Below, piece after piece: positions 25,299-37,856 of a stretch of 60,000 nucleotides of DNA. This DNA is from Polytrichum commune. Taxonomy: Eukaryota; Streptophyta; Polytrichopsida; Polytrichales; Polytrichaceae. The notes beneath the pieces are model-generated. The model saw only the letters and a list, made by a program, of their open reading frames with translations, searched no databases and was not told the origin of the DNA. Each line of letters begins with the position of its first letter. Positions within the stretch are counted from its first letter, which is position 1. The position numbers and the translations under genes are program-made. The DNA lies in assembly GCA_950295325.1 (NCBI GenBank), contig OX485804.1, positions 14,696,001 through 14,756,000 of the forward strand, given 5' to 3'.

Positions 25299-25795
25299 GG
25301 GCCACTTCACACATGAGCCAAGTGCCGCGACCATGAAATTATGAGAGCCCAAAAGAAAGTGTCAAAAGGTTGTCCCAACACACCTCCGAAATCATGTAGT
25401 GTAGTCACAAATCCTCAAGTGGAGAGTGAAGTCATATGTAATCGGGCCCTCAACCAAATGCTATTTCAATGCATTTCTATTCATGCGGATCCTCACACAT
25501 GATAAAAATAGAACAATTCAACAGTTGTGAGCATTCGGAGTGTCTCCTGGTTTTGTGTTAAGCCTACCTCCAAGAAGTGGTTTTTGAAAATAATCCAAAT
25601 GACCATGAAGCATGATTTATTCAATGCCATGTAAGAATCCATGTAGACTTTACATCCATCTTGCATTCACATACTCCGTTGGTCCCTCGAGCGTAGTGTG
25701 AAGTAGCGAACTTGGACCGGCTCCGCCTTTTCCACCAATGAGAGTGCTTGAAGTGTAATGGCCACGGGCTCTCAGTCTCATGTGTGAAGTCGCCC
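25299..25795 (+). mobile_element. MITE family A, copy 2 (Harbinger-like, TAA duplications)
   Basis: The element runs from GGGCCACTTCACACATGAG to ...CTCATGTGTGAAGTCGCCC. It is flanked on both sides by TAA (25296-25298 and 25796-25798), the signature of PIF/Harbinger-type (Tourist-like) insertion. It aligns along its whole length with copy 1 and has no ORF. Confidence 0.85.
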
Positions 25796-28700
25796 TAAGT
25801 TGGTGCCATGTAAGTATGTAGATATGGCATTTTGCAGATACGGTTTTTATTGGTAGCTTCAGAGTTTGGTGTCCTCCTGACATGTCACAGTGTAAAGTGT
25901 CCTGTTTATTGCTTCTAACAGTCTCAAGAATGAATGTGGGTCGGCTAATAGCACAGAATCTTACTGAACGAGTTTGTGACGATTGCTCATGTCACTAGAT
26001 CCAAGGGACGTGACCCTATCGTGACCACTTCCAACTTTACATACAATTCCAATTGTTGGATTGAACATATAATTTGTAATTGAGAATCACGCATATTATT
26101 ACCTGAAGTTTCAGCACCATAGTTGAGATGCAAAAAATAAAAATAAAAATGATGTAAAAGTGAATTTGTTGTTTCATTCTAAGGGGTTGCACAAGTCCTC
26201 CTTGTCTTGTTCACAATTGAACATATAGCAACGATGTCTATAACTTTAGAACCTAATCCCATCGTATCAAAACACATGCATCATTCTTGTTGTCCATTCT
26301 TAACTACAAAGCTTGATATGTACCGCTCAAATGTAGGTGTTCCATTAAGAAGAACGGCCACATAAGACCCATATATCTTATGTCAACACAATATGTCTAT
26401 GCAACATCCTCTCCATGTCAAATTTCAGTAACAAGGTGCTCCTTTGTTGTATGGGAAATATAAGATCAATATATTTTGTTAGTTTTGTTTCATAAGCCGA
26501 TGGGACTCTCACCGTTACAACAAGAATCCCACACCGTGACATTATGTGGATAGAACGTAACATTCACTCATAATTTTACCAACAACGACGTGTTAAGACA
26601 ATTACATTATTTGAAGAAAGTAAAATAAAGAAAATTGGCAATTAGGAAATGCATTTTTTTTATTGGAAGCATGTGATTGCCACCTTGCAAAAACTTGCCA
26701 AATTAATATACCTTGCAGAGGGTGCAAGCAAGCTTGAAAGCATCTATTCTTGCACAAAGCCCTAGAGTTGTGCATCACACGGAATCCTAAACAATGACCT
26801 CCAAATTCAATGGGTTGGGTTACTCGTTCTTTTATAAAGAGCATGGTGACACGTGGTCTAGGCATGTGATACATATACACACCTTTATCAGCTTCCGATC
26901 ACACAAATACATGTTACTTTGTAAAACTTCATGCTACCCTGCTATGTGTGCTCGTGATGCTCAAATAATCCGTTTGCCAAATAGATTGATTTCCACTATC
27001 AAGCACTTAACATCTAAATACTCCAAGGCATTGTGAGGTGAAAACACATGAACCCGTTGACAAAAGTTCAATAACTGCTTCACATAGATTGATAAATGGT
27101 TAGCGAAATGTAATTGTATGGATGTGACCATTCTGTAGTGTGTGTGTATATGTGTATACATATATATAAATTTTTCTTTGTGCTCGGCGCCCATGTATCA
27201 CCCTTACATAAATTATTACATGTGCATAGGAGGTGGCATGAAAAGGGCAACATTGGCTTCTTTTTTTATGGATGAAAAAGATGTTCGGGATGACTTTAAA
27301 CTATCAGGTGATAGTGGAAAGGTACCCATTTCCGAATGGAGTGGTTGGTAGTTCGATTCTCGCTGTGAAATCTTCTCTCTACTTGACGGGGAAAAAACTA
27401 GCTAGATAAGTAAGAAGCCAGGAGTCCACCTACCACAAGGTAGGCAGTAAAACCCACCCTGCACCAAAAAATCCTCGAACAAGGTAGGGTCAACAGGCTG
27501 AAATTCACGTCATATTGCCCAATTTTGATTATTTATTTATTGGATAACGAGGTGACGACTTCCCTATTGAATCGATGATCTAATGTGGTGGTGTTGCGTG
27601 CCCGCGTCATCGGATCCTTGAATTATGTATTTGGTTAGACAAACAAAAATAGGTGTGAGTGGAAAGTCATGCCTTTGATTTTTTTAAACATGATGCTCAT
27701 CCGAGGGTTGCCGAAGATGGAAGAAGAGTACCTTACTTGCATGAGGGTCCGTTGAAAGGGTCATCAAATTAGCTGGAGGATAGTGAAGGTGGGGGTGGCC
27801 CATGTTGCATAAAACACGTCATTGTTGATAGTACTGTAGTTGCCGTCTACAAAAGAAGAGGGTGCTATGTGTGACCTTTGTTTTTTGTAAGCAAATCAAA
27901 CAAAAAATATCGTACTTGGGGAATTCCACGGGCTTTATTAGTCCAAGTGGCCTCGTGTGGCATTGGCCTCTAACCCCCCGAATTTCCCCTACAAATTCCC
28001 TTGTTCGATGTGAGCCATAGAACTAAGTGCGCCCAAGAATCAAATTGCAAGTCCCCACCCTTCTTCGCCAACACATGCAATAAAAACGGCTTGACCCTAT
28101 TTGGTCCAACGAATAAACATACACTTGGGAGGCCCCCCAACCACTTTAGTGCCGGGCCGTAAATTGCTTGTTGAAAGAAATGATATGAATGAGATACCGC
28201 CACAATACCTAGGCCACGTTGTGTGCACTTTACAATTAGATTCGTTTTATAATTTGTTTCGGAGAATGAAGTATATTGACCTCTAATGGACAATGGACCT
28301 CAAATGGGTCTAAAGCATAGGCGATGCGTCCAAGTTGTAGAATGTGCGTAGTTGAATGAAGAACGACATATGACATCATCTAAATGGTAACTTCGAGGAT
28401 TTGTGAGACATGCACCTTGAATTAATAAATTGAAAGATGAACTCTCACATATCCTTGGCTAGATTAGCTAGCGTGATGTAAAATTGGTGTTTTCTCATGT
28501 AATCATCATGAAGTGGACTTGTTATGCATTTTTGTTTCACGAATGACAAAATCATGATAAATTTGGAACCTTAAAAAATTTGGAGCACAACCTCTAGGGT
28601 GTGATGCATGTTCACAATGTATTTAAGATATTGCGGATGTACGGGTATATTGGTATCTATTGTTGTTTAAAAAAGTTGTTCTTGTGCGGGAAAAAAAAGG

Positions 28701-31700
28701 AAAAAAAGGAAAAAGAAAAAAGAAACACTTACACACACACACACATATTTGAAGGTTGGAAACTCTAAATTTGGAAATCCAAATGGTTGGCAAAGGGGCT
28801 TGAACTGTAACCCCTGAGCACTAGAGGCTTTCCCCTAACAATTATACTAGATAAAAATCGAAGGTTAATTCATGCAAACAAGAAAACTCATAGAAGAAAG
28901 TTGTGATTTAAGATTGAAATAACACATATATATGGTTGGTGTATGGATTGTGGCTTCTTTGGGAAAACATTAGGGAGAAAAAAAAGGATTTTCATTTGAA
29001 AGTCTAATAAGAAAAATACACTCACTTTTATTGAAGTTCATCTCTTTCTTTCTTTTTGGTACAAATTGAAAAAGTAAAATAAAAAAATGCAAGAGGAAAA
29101 ACAATTGCACTCTTATTGGAGTTCATCTCAACATCATACATTGAAGCCACTTTGAAGCCATAAACACCACTACCAATGCAAGTCAATCAACTTGAATGCT
29201 TATATAGTCCCATGTGAAAATCGATGTGTCAAATGTAATTGAATGACCCCTGTGGTACTTCTTAGTGTAGCAATTGCGGCTGATGTCTTGTAGATGCATG
29301 GCTATCTTAACTGGCCCTTCTTAGAGGTCCAAGGAGCTCTCTAGGGGCTTTAGCCCTTAATGAATGAGGATTCTCAATATACAGCCACATACACAATTTA
29401 TATGGTCTTCATCAGGTTCATGAATCATATTTTATATGATTAGATGTTTGAAGCACTGTTATATACATTGTCTTATGTATAAGAGAAAATAAAACAATAT
29501 TAATACTAGACATTGATGTCCAAAATATAGCCTATATAATTTTTTTTTATCTAAGTGCATGGTTGGAGCTTCAATTTTTCATAACATCAAAGTATTTTTC
29601 TTATTAAACTAATGCATTTGAAAAATGATTTTATTTTAGGTAAGTCCACTTTTGACATTATTAATTTTAAATGAAAGTCTACAACTCAAATACACTATTT
29701 ACTGCTTGGAGAGGCCCAATTTGAGCCTTTTAGACATTTAGGGTTTAAGATGTTGTATGAAGGTGTGTGAAGTTACTCATTATCATCTTTAGCTGGGAAT
29801 GTCAAAAGTGGATCCATCTCAAATCAATTTATTTGTCAATTACATTCTTTTCATTTGGAACATACAAAAGTGTGAAAAGAATGGGATATTTGAGAGTGTT
29901 TAAAACGCCTTTATTGAAATACAAATTATGTACAACTTGTCACCATTCTCACATATCATCATATTTTCACTTACTCTTTGTAGTGGCTAGGTTGTGATAA
30001 ATACGATTAAATCTCCTAGACCAAGTAGCTTGTTGAGAGTTTGTGCAAATTAAAAATTAAAAATTAAAAATGCCCATATCATAATACCGGCATGAATGTG
30101 AGCCCGTTGGCCTTGTGTTGATCACGGCTTTCCGTGATGCAACATAAGTTTTCCCTTCTTCGAGTTTGTGCAAACTACTATGTAGGCCATGGAACACATT
30201 CCAAAGCCTTTAAGAATCTAGTAGGAAAAATAAACACAACGATTCTTAAATAGATATCCAACCTCATTATTTCATTTTTTTGAAGTGAGATACACATTGA
30301 TTTCGGCAATAGAATCAAATTTGCAAGTCAAGATATTGGTGCATGCACCACACTTGTTCCCTTTTATCGAAAATAGTATGTGTTGAGAAGTGTTTTGATG
30401 GAAAAGATGCTTATATTAGTCTCGTGGCAACACCGTGTACATCACACTAATACGTGGATAATGACTCTACCAATAGCAATAAATGAAGTTCTATTTGATA
30501 ACGTGATAGTGTTGTGTGACGAGCTAGGAAGGATCGTACTTACACGAGTACCAACAAATCACATGTATATGTGTCATGGATTTGCTTGATGCCACACTTC
30601 TTTCACGAGACGCACCCACGTCCTCTATGTAAACGTTTTAAAAGATGTCAAAATAATGAAACGTTAATTGTTCAATTTATAAGATAATGACCAGGTAGAC
30701 ATTAAACTATCACCATTGGAACGTTATATTTACGAAGGTTGCATGCTTACTCCAAGTTTATTATGCGTTCGAAGGGTCTAACATTTTTGGATTGTTGTAA
30801 ATGGAGAACAAAGTTATTTTTAAATCCTCGTGAGCGACCATCCAATATTTGGAGGTGCGTCGTGTCTTTGGTGTGTTATCGAGAACTCTCCAATTCCAAC
30901 AAATAAGTCGAGTCTATTAGCCTCACAACTCTAAACTTGCACATGCCAAGTAACAAACAACAACAATCTTGTATCTCTATCCGGGCTCCCAAGAAATTAC
31001 TGACGAGGCCAAGATAGAACACAAATTCAATCAAATACATGTTTATTGATGGGTGAACTCATCAAATGAGAGGCAAGTTTTCATACGGGCCATGCTATTG
31101 ACGAGATTTCATGGAAACATTGCGGATGCACACTATTTATCAACCTAGAGTATATGATATTGGAGATCAAAGAAACTCCTCCAATTGCTTCAAATGATGA
31201 TATATCCCTCAAATCATGCTCAATTCCACGAAAAAATACTCTCATGTAGCACTTTTTGTAAATGAAGTTGAATTGAAGTTGCATTTTTTTTATCACGATC
31301 GCAACTTGAACCGTAGCCATTTGGATGTAGTAACCATTTAAATGTCAACTGTATAGACCTTAAGAACCCACATCTAGTTGTTTTAATATTAATATATTCT
31401 TTCAAAAAAATTGTTAATTAACTTATATCATGTAGATATTATTTAATTACACCAACATAACTTTCCACATTGTTTGGAAATTTTATTACAATGTCAAGAA
31501 AATACAATAATATTTTTTACATTGTGGTATAAACAAAATTATAAGTTTTGTTGATATAATTGTGACATGAGGTAATTTGCATGGGTAAAGATGCAACCTA
31601 GTTGCACATGCTAGTGTAGAAATGAAATAATGATCTAACATAGTGAGTGGTTGTAGTTTCAAGTCCAACTACTGGGTGTGTGCTACTTTCATTCGGGATG

Positions 31701-32039
31701 GTGTATATTGTGGGCCACATTATAGGGTTGCAAAGGGTAAGCCACATCATACATATGCCAACATTATTTACCATCATCAATGTAGTTTAACTACAATAAA
31801 GGGAGAAGTTGATTATTTGATCATGAATTTCATAATGATAGAATTGTCTTGAATCTAATTAAGGTAAGCAAGCTATTTTGGTTACTCAACTCAGTTGGAC
31901 ACCTATATTTAAGTGGTGGATGGTTAGGTGCAAGTCTAAGATGAACATCATAAAGAGGAGTGTTTAAACAAACTGGACCATGTGTTCAAAACATGATAAC
32001 CATTCAATTTTCAATAATCAATTTACTTGGGTGGGGGAC
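25796..32039. other. 6.2-kb AT-rich interval with no supported gene
   Basis: Scattered short ORFs are not recognised. Low-complexity tracts include an aaattaaaaattaaaaattaa run near 30050 and poly-A/(ac)n near 28690-28745. Two tRNA-like strings (about 27345 and about 28800) were considered and not accepted as genes. Confidence 0.4.
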
Positions 32040-32885
32040 TTAGACATGACCTTCTCATGGCTCATTGTTGGAATAGAGGCACCCATACATGAACACCTAA
32101 GCGATTTTGCACCATATTTGGAGAAGTATACAATGATGCATTTTTTTTCTATGGAGGAAGATAGAAATGAGGAGGATTGCAAATTTTTCGATAAAATTTT
32201 CCTTAAATTGAAATTATTATAAATTTTTGAAGCGAAAAGTTGGCATGAACATATGATCGATGTCTAAAGCCTGCCACAACCACTCACTCCTCCTCACTTA
32301 AGCACTTTAAAACTAGGACACATGTCATCACACTATTGGTTTCGGCCTGATTGAAATTCAATCCCAACTTGGCCAAAACTCCGGTATTGTATAGATTGCC
32401 AATGGGGCCATGACCTAGAATAGGTGCCTCTACTATAGTAGACTTTGATCATTCATAACAACTTGAGATTAGAGCAGAGGTGCCCATAATCGATCACTTA
32501 AGTGACTATGCGCTAGATCTAGAGAAATACAAGGCAATGCAAAATGTTCTTGTTTAGGAAGATAGAAATTAGGAGGATTGCAATTTCTTTGGTACTTTTA
32601 TTCCTTAGATTGAAATTTATGTAAAATTTTAAAACCAAAAGTTGGCACAAACATATAACCAATGTCTAGAGTTTGCCATAACCACTCGCTTTAACCGTTC
32701 ACTCCTCCTCACTTTTAGCATTCATAACCAAGACGTGTGTCATGACACTATTGGTTCCGACCTAATCAAAATTTATTCCCAGGTTGAACAAAATGCAGTC
32801 CTAGCCCGATCGGAATCCTAGTTCCTTATTGATCGCCGATGGAGTCCTGATCGGGAATAGGCGCCTCTACTATAGCTCAAAACTT
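32040..32885. repeat. ~400-430-bp diverged tandem duplication
   Basis: Landmarks in the first copy (agaggcaccc 32075, gaggattgc 32172, cctctactatag about 32427) recur at 32476, 32572 and about 32863. The offset is about 400 bp, growing to about 435 bp through indels. Copy 1 retains an ~80-codon ORF (31980-32222) of unknown nature; copy 2 has lost it to stops. Confidence 0.75.
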
Positions 32886-33151
32886 TACGGAATCCACCTT
32901 GGCTTCTATTTTTCTTTATATATGGATTTACGTAAGTGTACCAAATACAAATTTAGTGTAGTTGTTAAAGAAACCCCCCCCCCCCAAAAGATAAGTGGTA
33001 CCCACATCTCTGAGCTGGTTTGAAAATAGGTGTACATTTGCATGGGAATCATCAACGCGGTCCCAAAGCAGGTGCAAATTTGAATGGAGATCATCGTCAC
33101 AACCCTAAATACAACCAAAGCTTGCAAGTGGGCTCCCCTCAGCCCTGTAAG

Positions 33152-34257
33152 CAGTGCTCAAAATTGAAGTCTTCAGTGCCCTTCAAATGGGTTTTGGGAC
33201 TTCAAAAAATACCTCAAGGAAAACAGCCCTTCAAAACATAATCCTCATGTCTAAGTGCTCCCTTCACTTGAAGTGTTGGATAAATAATACCCTTCAAGTA
33301 CTGTTCATCATCTCAAGTAGCCGTTTAATTCCGGCTGTCTAACTTTGGGCTCCAGATCTCAGATCCAGATGGGAATTAGTCCAGATGGGAATTGTATGTT
33401 GATAGGTTTGGTTGTGAGAAAGTGCATACTTTGCACTATGACTCTATGCCCGGGTGTGATGCAGGGGGCTCGTTGGAGGATTGCATCACCCTTGGTAGAC
33501 TATACGTCCAAAAGGTTATTGACTCACTAAATGATCGCTTCCCCGACTTGCCCATTTTTAATGCAGCCATGTTTTTCAGCCCAAAACACTATCCCATGGA
33601 TGCATTGGATCGAGGCACTTTAACTGAGCAATGGTTGAACCGGTTGGTGACACATTTCAAGTGGAGCTTTGTTCTTGTTGATCAAGCCAATGCGGAGTTG
33701 CTCGAATTTGTGGAGATGTTATCTTCAACTTGTCAACACCGAAGTATGCATGAAGATTGGGTTTTTTGTAGCCGTGACCGAGAGTTTAAGATCAATTGGC
33801 CAACCCTAATGTCGCTATGGCAAGCCATACTTGTGATCCCTACTAGCACTGTTGTTTGTGAGCGTGGTTTTTCAAAGCAGAATTGGGTTAAGAGCGAAAG
33901 GAGATCATGCCTAAACCTTGACACACTTGATGCATTGATGAGGGTTAGCCTAAACAGTTTGGGAGTTGAATTTATGGATTGGAATGGCATTTTTGACACT
34001 TGGAAAACCGCTACAGTAACCAACAAGCGTAGGGCATTTTCACTTCAAGAGGTGGAGTTAGATAGTTGATTCTCCATTATTTCATTGTACTAGAAGCATG
34101 TACCATGCAAATCATGCATAATTTTAATGTAAGTTTTATATTTCTTTGAAAATTTTCCATTGACGTCCTAGATTTAGATATGCCCTTCAATTGCAATGCT
34201 GAAATTTCAGAGCCCTTCAAAATGAAATTCATATGAGGGCTTCAATTTTGAGCACTG
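33152..34257 (+). mobile_element. hAT transposon, internally deleted, with intact ends
   Basis: The 1106-bp element has perfect 18-bp terminal inverted repeats (CAGTGCTCAAAATTGAAG at 33152-33169, complement at 34240-34257). It is bounded by perfect 8-bp target duplications CCTGTAAG (33144-33151 and 34258-34265). Subterminal gcccttcaa motifs occur near both ends (about 33178, 33226, 33289; 34182, 34212). The coding part keeps only the C-terminal third of a hAT transposase, so it cannot move by itself but could be mobilised by a related full copy. Intact ends and duplications suggest a fairly recent insertion. Confidence 0.93.
33380..34069 (+). pseudogene. hAT transposase C-terminal fragment (dimerisation domain)
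   Basis: The open frame runs from after a stop at 33377-33379 to the stop at 34067-34069. It has no N-terminal zinc finger and lacks most of the catalytic region; the first in-frame ATG is at 33446. The last ~90 residues match the hAT C-terminal dimerisation domain: NWPTLMSLWQAILVIPTSTV, then CERGFSKQ and a KSERRSCLNLDTLDALMRVS-like helix. Full hAT transposases have about 600-800 residues, so this is a truncated remainder of about 225. A tandem tccagatgggaatt string (about 33364-33393) sits at the likely deletion junction. The residual ORF is intact, which is consistent with a recent deletion. Confidence 0.85.
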
Positions 34258-34275
34258 CCTGTAAGGAACTAATAA

Positions 34276-34658
34276 GGGCCGGTTCACACTATGCCCGAGT
34301 CAAGAGGAGAAGCGTCACTTTTCTGGACCAAACTATGTTGAGAGGAGAAGCTTTTGGGCTGAAAAGGTATATTAAAATAATCCATTGTCAGATTTTGAAT
34401 ATTTGAATGAAAAAAAGTTTGGCCTCTCGACGGAAGTTTGGGTCGAGCATTTTGCTCAACCCAAACTTTGCTCGAGAGGCTGAACTCTTGGCGTCATAAC
34501 TTCCTAAAAGTGTTGCCACCTAGGCTCTTTTGGAGGCAACGTCCTTTGGACTTCGGCCTCTAATGTGAAGGCCAAGAGGACGGACTTTGGACATTTTTGC
34601 ATTTTCATTGGTCCAAACGCTTCTCCTCTCGAAGTTTGGCCATAGTGTGAACCGGCCC
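34276..34658. mobile_element. Harbinger-like MITE with TAA duplications
   Basis: The 383-bp element starts GGGCCGGTTCACACTATG and ends with its exact complement. TAA lies on both sides (34273-34275 and 34659-34661). The subterminal agaggagaagcg is also inverted (34309 versus about 34618). A second internal hairpin lies at about 34420-34485 (gcctctcgacggaagtttgg and its partner). No ORF is present. Confidence 0.9.
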
Positions 34659-34879
34659 TAAACTAAGGTCAACTAAGCCCTGTATGAACTAACTTAAGGT
34701 TAACTAGGCCCCGTATGCATTGGAGCATGAAGGTGGTTCATGACAGTTTGAGATTCATGGCAACCACTGGTGTTGGAGCTTCCCTTTTCGTCTTTAAATT
34801 GAATGAATCATGTGTGCTTAAAAGAAAACAAAGAAAGATAGAAAAAGAAAAAGATAAGGGCAGCCAGTAAAATCCTACC

Positions 34880-35250
34880 CCTTTGTGAAATTTATGGTTG
34901 TTCACACATTGGGAGTTTGTGATTTGAAAGTAATGAGAAGCTTCTCAAAATGCTCCCTAGTGTCGCCGAAAACTTTCCCATTTTTGATTTGGAATGCTTG
35001 CAATCCGTTAAGCGATGCTTTTGGGTTTCAGCTAACTTGAATCTACAATTGTGGCATTGGCCATCGTGACGCATACATGTACTCCAAGCACCGATTCGGG
35101 ACACCGCCATTGTTGAATTGCTAGAGAAAGAATTGGGATTTCCTTGGTCTTGGTGATGTGCCACATAGAGTCAATTGCATTGTTGTGCTCTTTGGGGGCG
35201 AGCTTGAGTTTGTACCATTTCTCAAAGAGTTTGCTCGTCTTGCGTTTGGC
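34880..35250 (-). pseudogene. LINE relic: zinc-binding end of a non-LTR reverse transcriptase
   Basis: Two minus-strand frames overlap here. One reads GAWSTCMRHDGQCHNC, then ETQKHRLTDC, resembling the CxxC...ET..H...C pattern of the zf-RVT region at the end of plant LINE ORF2. The other frame carries the more N-terminal part, with FEKWYKLKLAP. The switch of frame implies at least one indel, so it is dead. No reverse transcriptase core is present. The fragment abuts the MITE starting at 35256. Confidence 0.35.
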
Positions 35251-35255
35251 ATTAA

Positions 35256-35811
35256 GGGGTTGTTTACACCGTGGACCATGAAGTCGTCCCAAGGCCCTGT
35301 AAAATCTGCAATTGGTTGTTGAACTTGTCATGGGACCACTTTGGTTTATACCAAGGAAAAAAAATGTTAGAGTGGTCGTGGAGTTTGAGTTCTCCAAAAA
35401 ACATAGTTTAAGGCCTACGTTATCCAATGACATGGTCCAATGGATATTGCGGTGAGAGAGGTAAAAGAGGTGCTCTAATAGAAAAAGGCAAGGGCTCATG
35501 ACAAACAAATGATGTTATAATAAATTTGTAGTGAATTTTTTTTGGGGAAGAGAAGATGAAGACGAGAGAATGGTTAAACTGGATTTTTTTTCTTCCAAAA
35601 CTGCCTTTCTTTTGGAAATATATTAAAAGAATCGACACATTCACTTTTTGGTGCATGGTCCACATTTAGTTTACACATAGTGAGGGGCCCAAAGGCTTTG
35701 TAAATTGACCTTTTAAGAAATTGGACCATGGAAGTTGGACCGTCAAGTCGGACCATGGAAAAAGGTCATCTTCCATGGTTTGACTTCATGGTTCACGGTG
35801 TAAACCGTCCC
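35256..35811. mobile_element. Harbinger-like MITE with TAA duplications
   Basis: The left end GGGGTTGTTTACACCGTGG and right end ...CACGGTGTAAACCGTCCC form an inverted repeat that extends inward through accatgaagtc. TAA flanks both sides (35253-35255 and 35812-35814). The interior is AT-rich and non-coding. It differs from the 34276 element and from family A. Confidence 0.85.
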
Positions 35812-35814
35812 TAA

Positions 35815-37225
35815 GATAGTGTAACCGATTTTAGTAGTGTACTCAAATAATAATAATAATAATAATAATCACCACATTCGATAGGGTCAATTTGTTCTCA
35901 TGTCCATTCCCAGCGGTCCCATAGAAGGTTTTTGACTATAGCAAGAAACCATGGGAGAAAGGGAATTATTGCATACGAGCATACCTATCATCCATCCAAC
36001 ACAAAAACCTTGAAATAACATGCAACTCAAAGGTCAACATTTTTTGCTTATCTAACAATTGAATTAGTTTTACGAATTATGAATTAGTCTAGTCCAAGTC
36101 CTTTGAGATGAATTGGTCACACACTTACAAGGGTCATTATTTTAAATTTTGGATGAATAAAAAGTACCCTTGTATACAATAATCTCCTTTCTTTCTAGAA
36201 CTCAGAGAGTGGAGGTGTTGCCGTAGGTGATGAGGGTAGGAGGGGTCACTTACAACCCAATGACACGGGCATGTGCTCCTTTGTGAACAAATGTGTTTGC
36301 AGTACCACAAAGAGTGTTATATTTTATATTTTTACAAGTGCCAGAATGTAGTTTCCACATGGAATACAAGTAGGTCTGAACCAACACAAGCATAACATAT
36401 ACACCAAACTCTCAAGTTTTTCCCACTAGAATAGAAAGCCCTCTACAATATAGTATGCGTGTTGCCACTTCCTTCCAGACCCATATTGCAACCAATGTAG
36501 AACAATTTGGACATGACTTATCTCAAGTGAATTTCTCTAGACTAACTTGCAAACTTTCATCCTACTTCCAGGTCAAACGAATTTCAAATTAAGAATTCCA
36601 AAGGAGAGGGGGTTCCCACTTGGTAAGGTTGAGGCATCCATAACATATAAAATAAGAAAGATTGCATTTATTAAGGAGGAGTAATAGTGCGGAATTATTT
36701 TTCTTGTGAAGAGAAACAAATTCAAATGAAAATGCAATTTTCTTCCCCATGAATGTGAAAATTTCCACAAATTTCCGAGTGATGAAGTAAAGGTTACACA
36801 TAGTTAATTTATAGGTTAACCCAAAACCACTCATCTAAATGCTATTCCTTGGCCACAACAATTGTCAAAACTCCCATGAGGGTAATCAACCCAAGTTGCC
36901 ACCACATAAACTTTAACTTTGTTCTCCTAGAAAATATAGATCTCGTCCATATTGAATATAGATGCCTCGACCATAAGGGGTCCAATAGAGCCTTGATCTC
37001 TCACAACCCCCCCCCCCCTCCGTCATAGATATATGTTTCATTCATTCGACCTTTACTTTAAGATGTAGACCAATTCAAATCCTAAGATTTAACTTCGGGG
37101 GGGGGGGGGAGGGGGGCATTGTCCCCTAACACTTTTGCCTTGTCCGCCACAAATGTGTGCCTACCTCATGAGACAAAAGATTGAGATAGGCATACCAACA
37201 AATTTATGCATGCATTAAACCCTCA
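35815..37225. other. AT-rich interval with no supported gene
   Basis: It contains a (TAA)n microsatellite (35846-35869), a poly-C run near 37006-37018 and a poly-G run near 37098-37115. Short ORFs are unrecognised. Confidence 0.4.
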
Positions 37226-37368
37226 TAACATTACTCAGTTGATGAGTTGTGTTCATTTGTCGTGACCTCATATTCAGTTTGAAGCAGTGGGATTCCGGTA
37301 TCCATAGTCTTTATTCTCGAATCTATTGTTGGGCCCATGAACACAACTCATCAGCTGAGCAATATTAC
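37226..37368. repeat. Fold-back hairpin with ~32-bp arms
   Basis: The left arm ends ...tgatgagttgtgttcat (37256) and the right arm starts atgaacacaactcatca (37337). The last 17 bp of the stem are perfect, and I count about 28 of 32 pairs overall. The loop is ~80 nt. The stem and loop size lies within the range of plant miRNA precursors or tiny MITEs. No target duplications were recognised. Confidence 0.7.
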
Positions 37369-37856
37369 GCTCATCCATTCTTATGGACGCATTTATTGAA
37401 TGACAAAGTTGTAAGTACGAGATGCCAATAATATTGATACTTGCTAAATTGCCTACAAATTACCATATTGTGTCTAGGGATTTCAATGAAGTTGTAAATG
37501 ATGTTATGGTTGTCCTACATAAATAACTTAATCAAAATTAGCTGCTGTGTCCAGTAAATAAATGCTAGGTAAAATGTTGCCAATTATACACTTTAGTTAC
37601 TCAATAAATGTTTAAGATATTGAGAAATGATTACAAAAGATAACAAAATTTCATGTTGCCTAATCTATTTATCTAAGAAATAAAAAAGGTCTGTTCCATG
37701 GGAACCTTGGCACAATGTAAGCTACAAACAATTATTTTCTGGGAACCATGACAACTCTATTCATGACACATGACCGAATTATTCTCATGTCTAAGAAAGT
37801 GGGAGGTGGAACTTAGCAATGTTATGTATTTCACAAATAGAAGTCTGGTGATTGAA

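Noticed and set aside
27320-27370. gtagttcgattctcgc as tRNA B box
   Set aside because: No acceptable A box or cloverleaf at the right distance.
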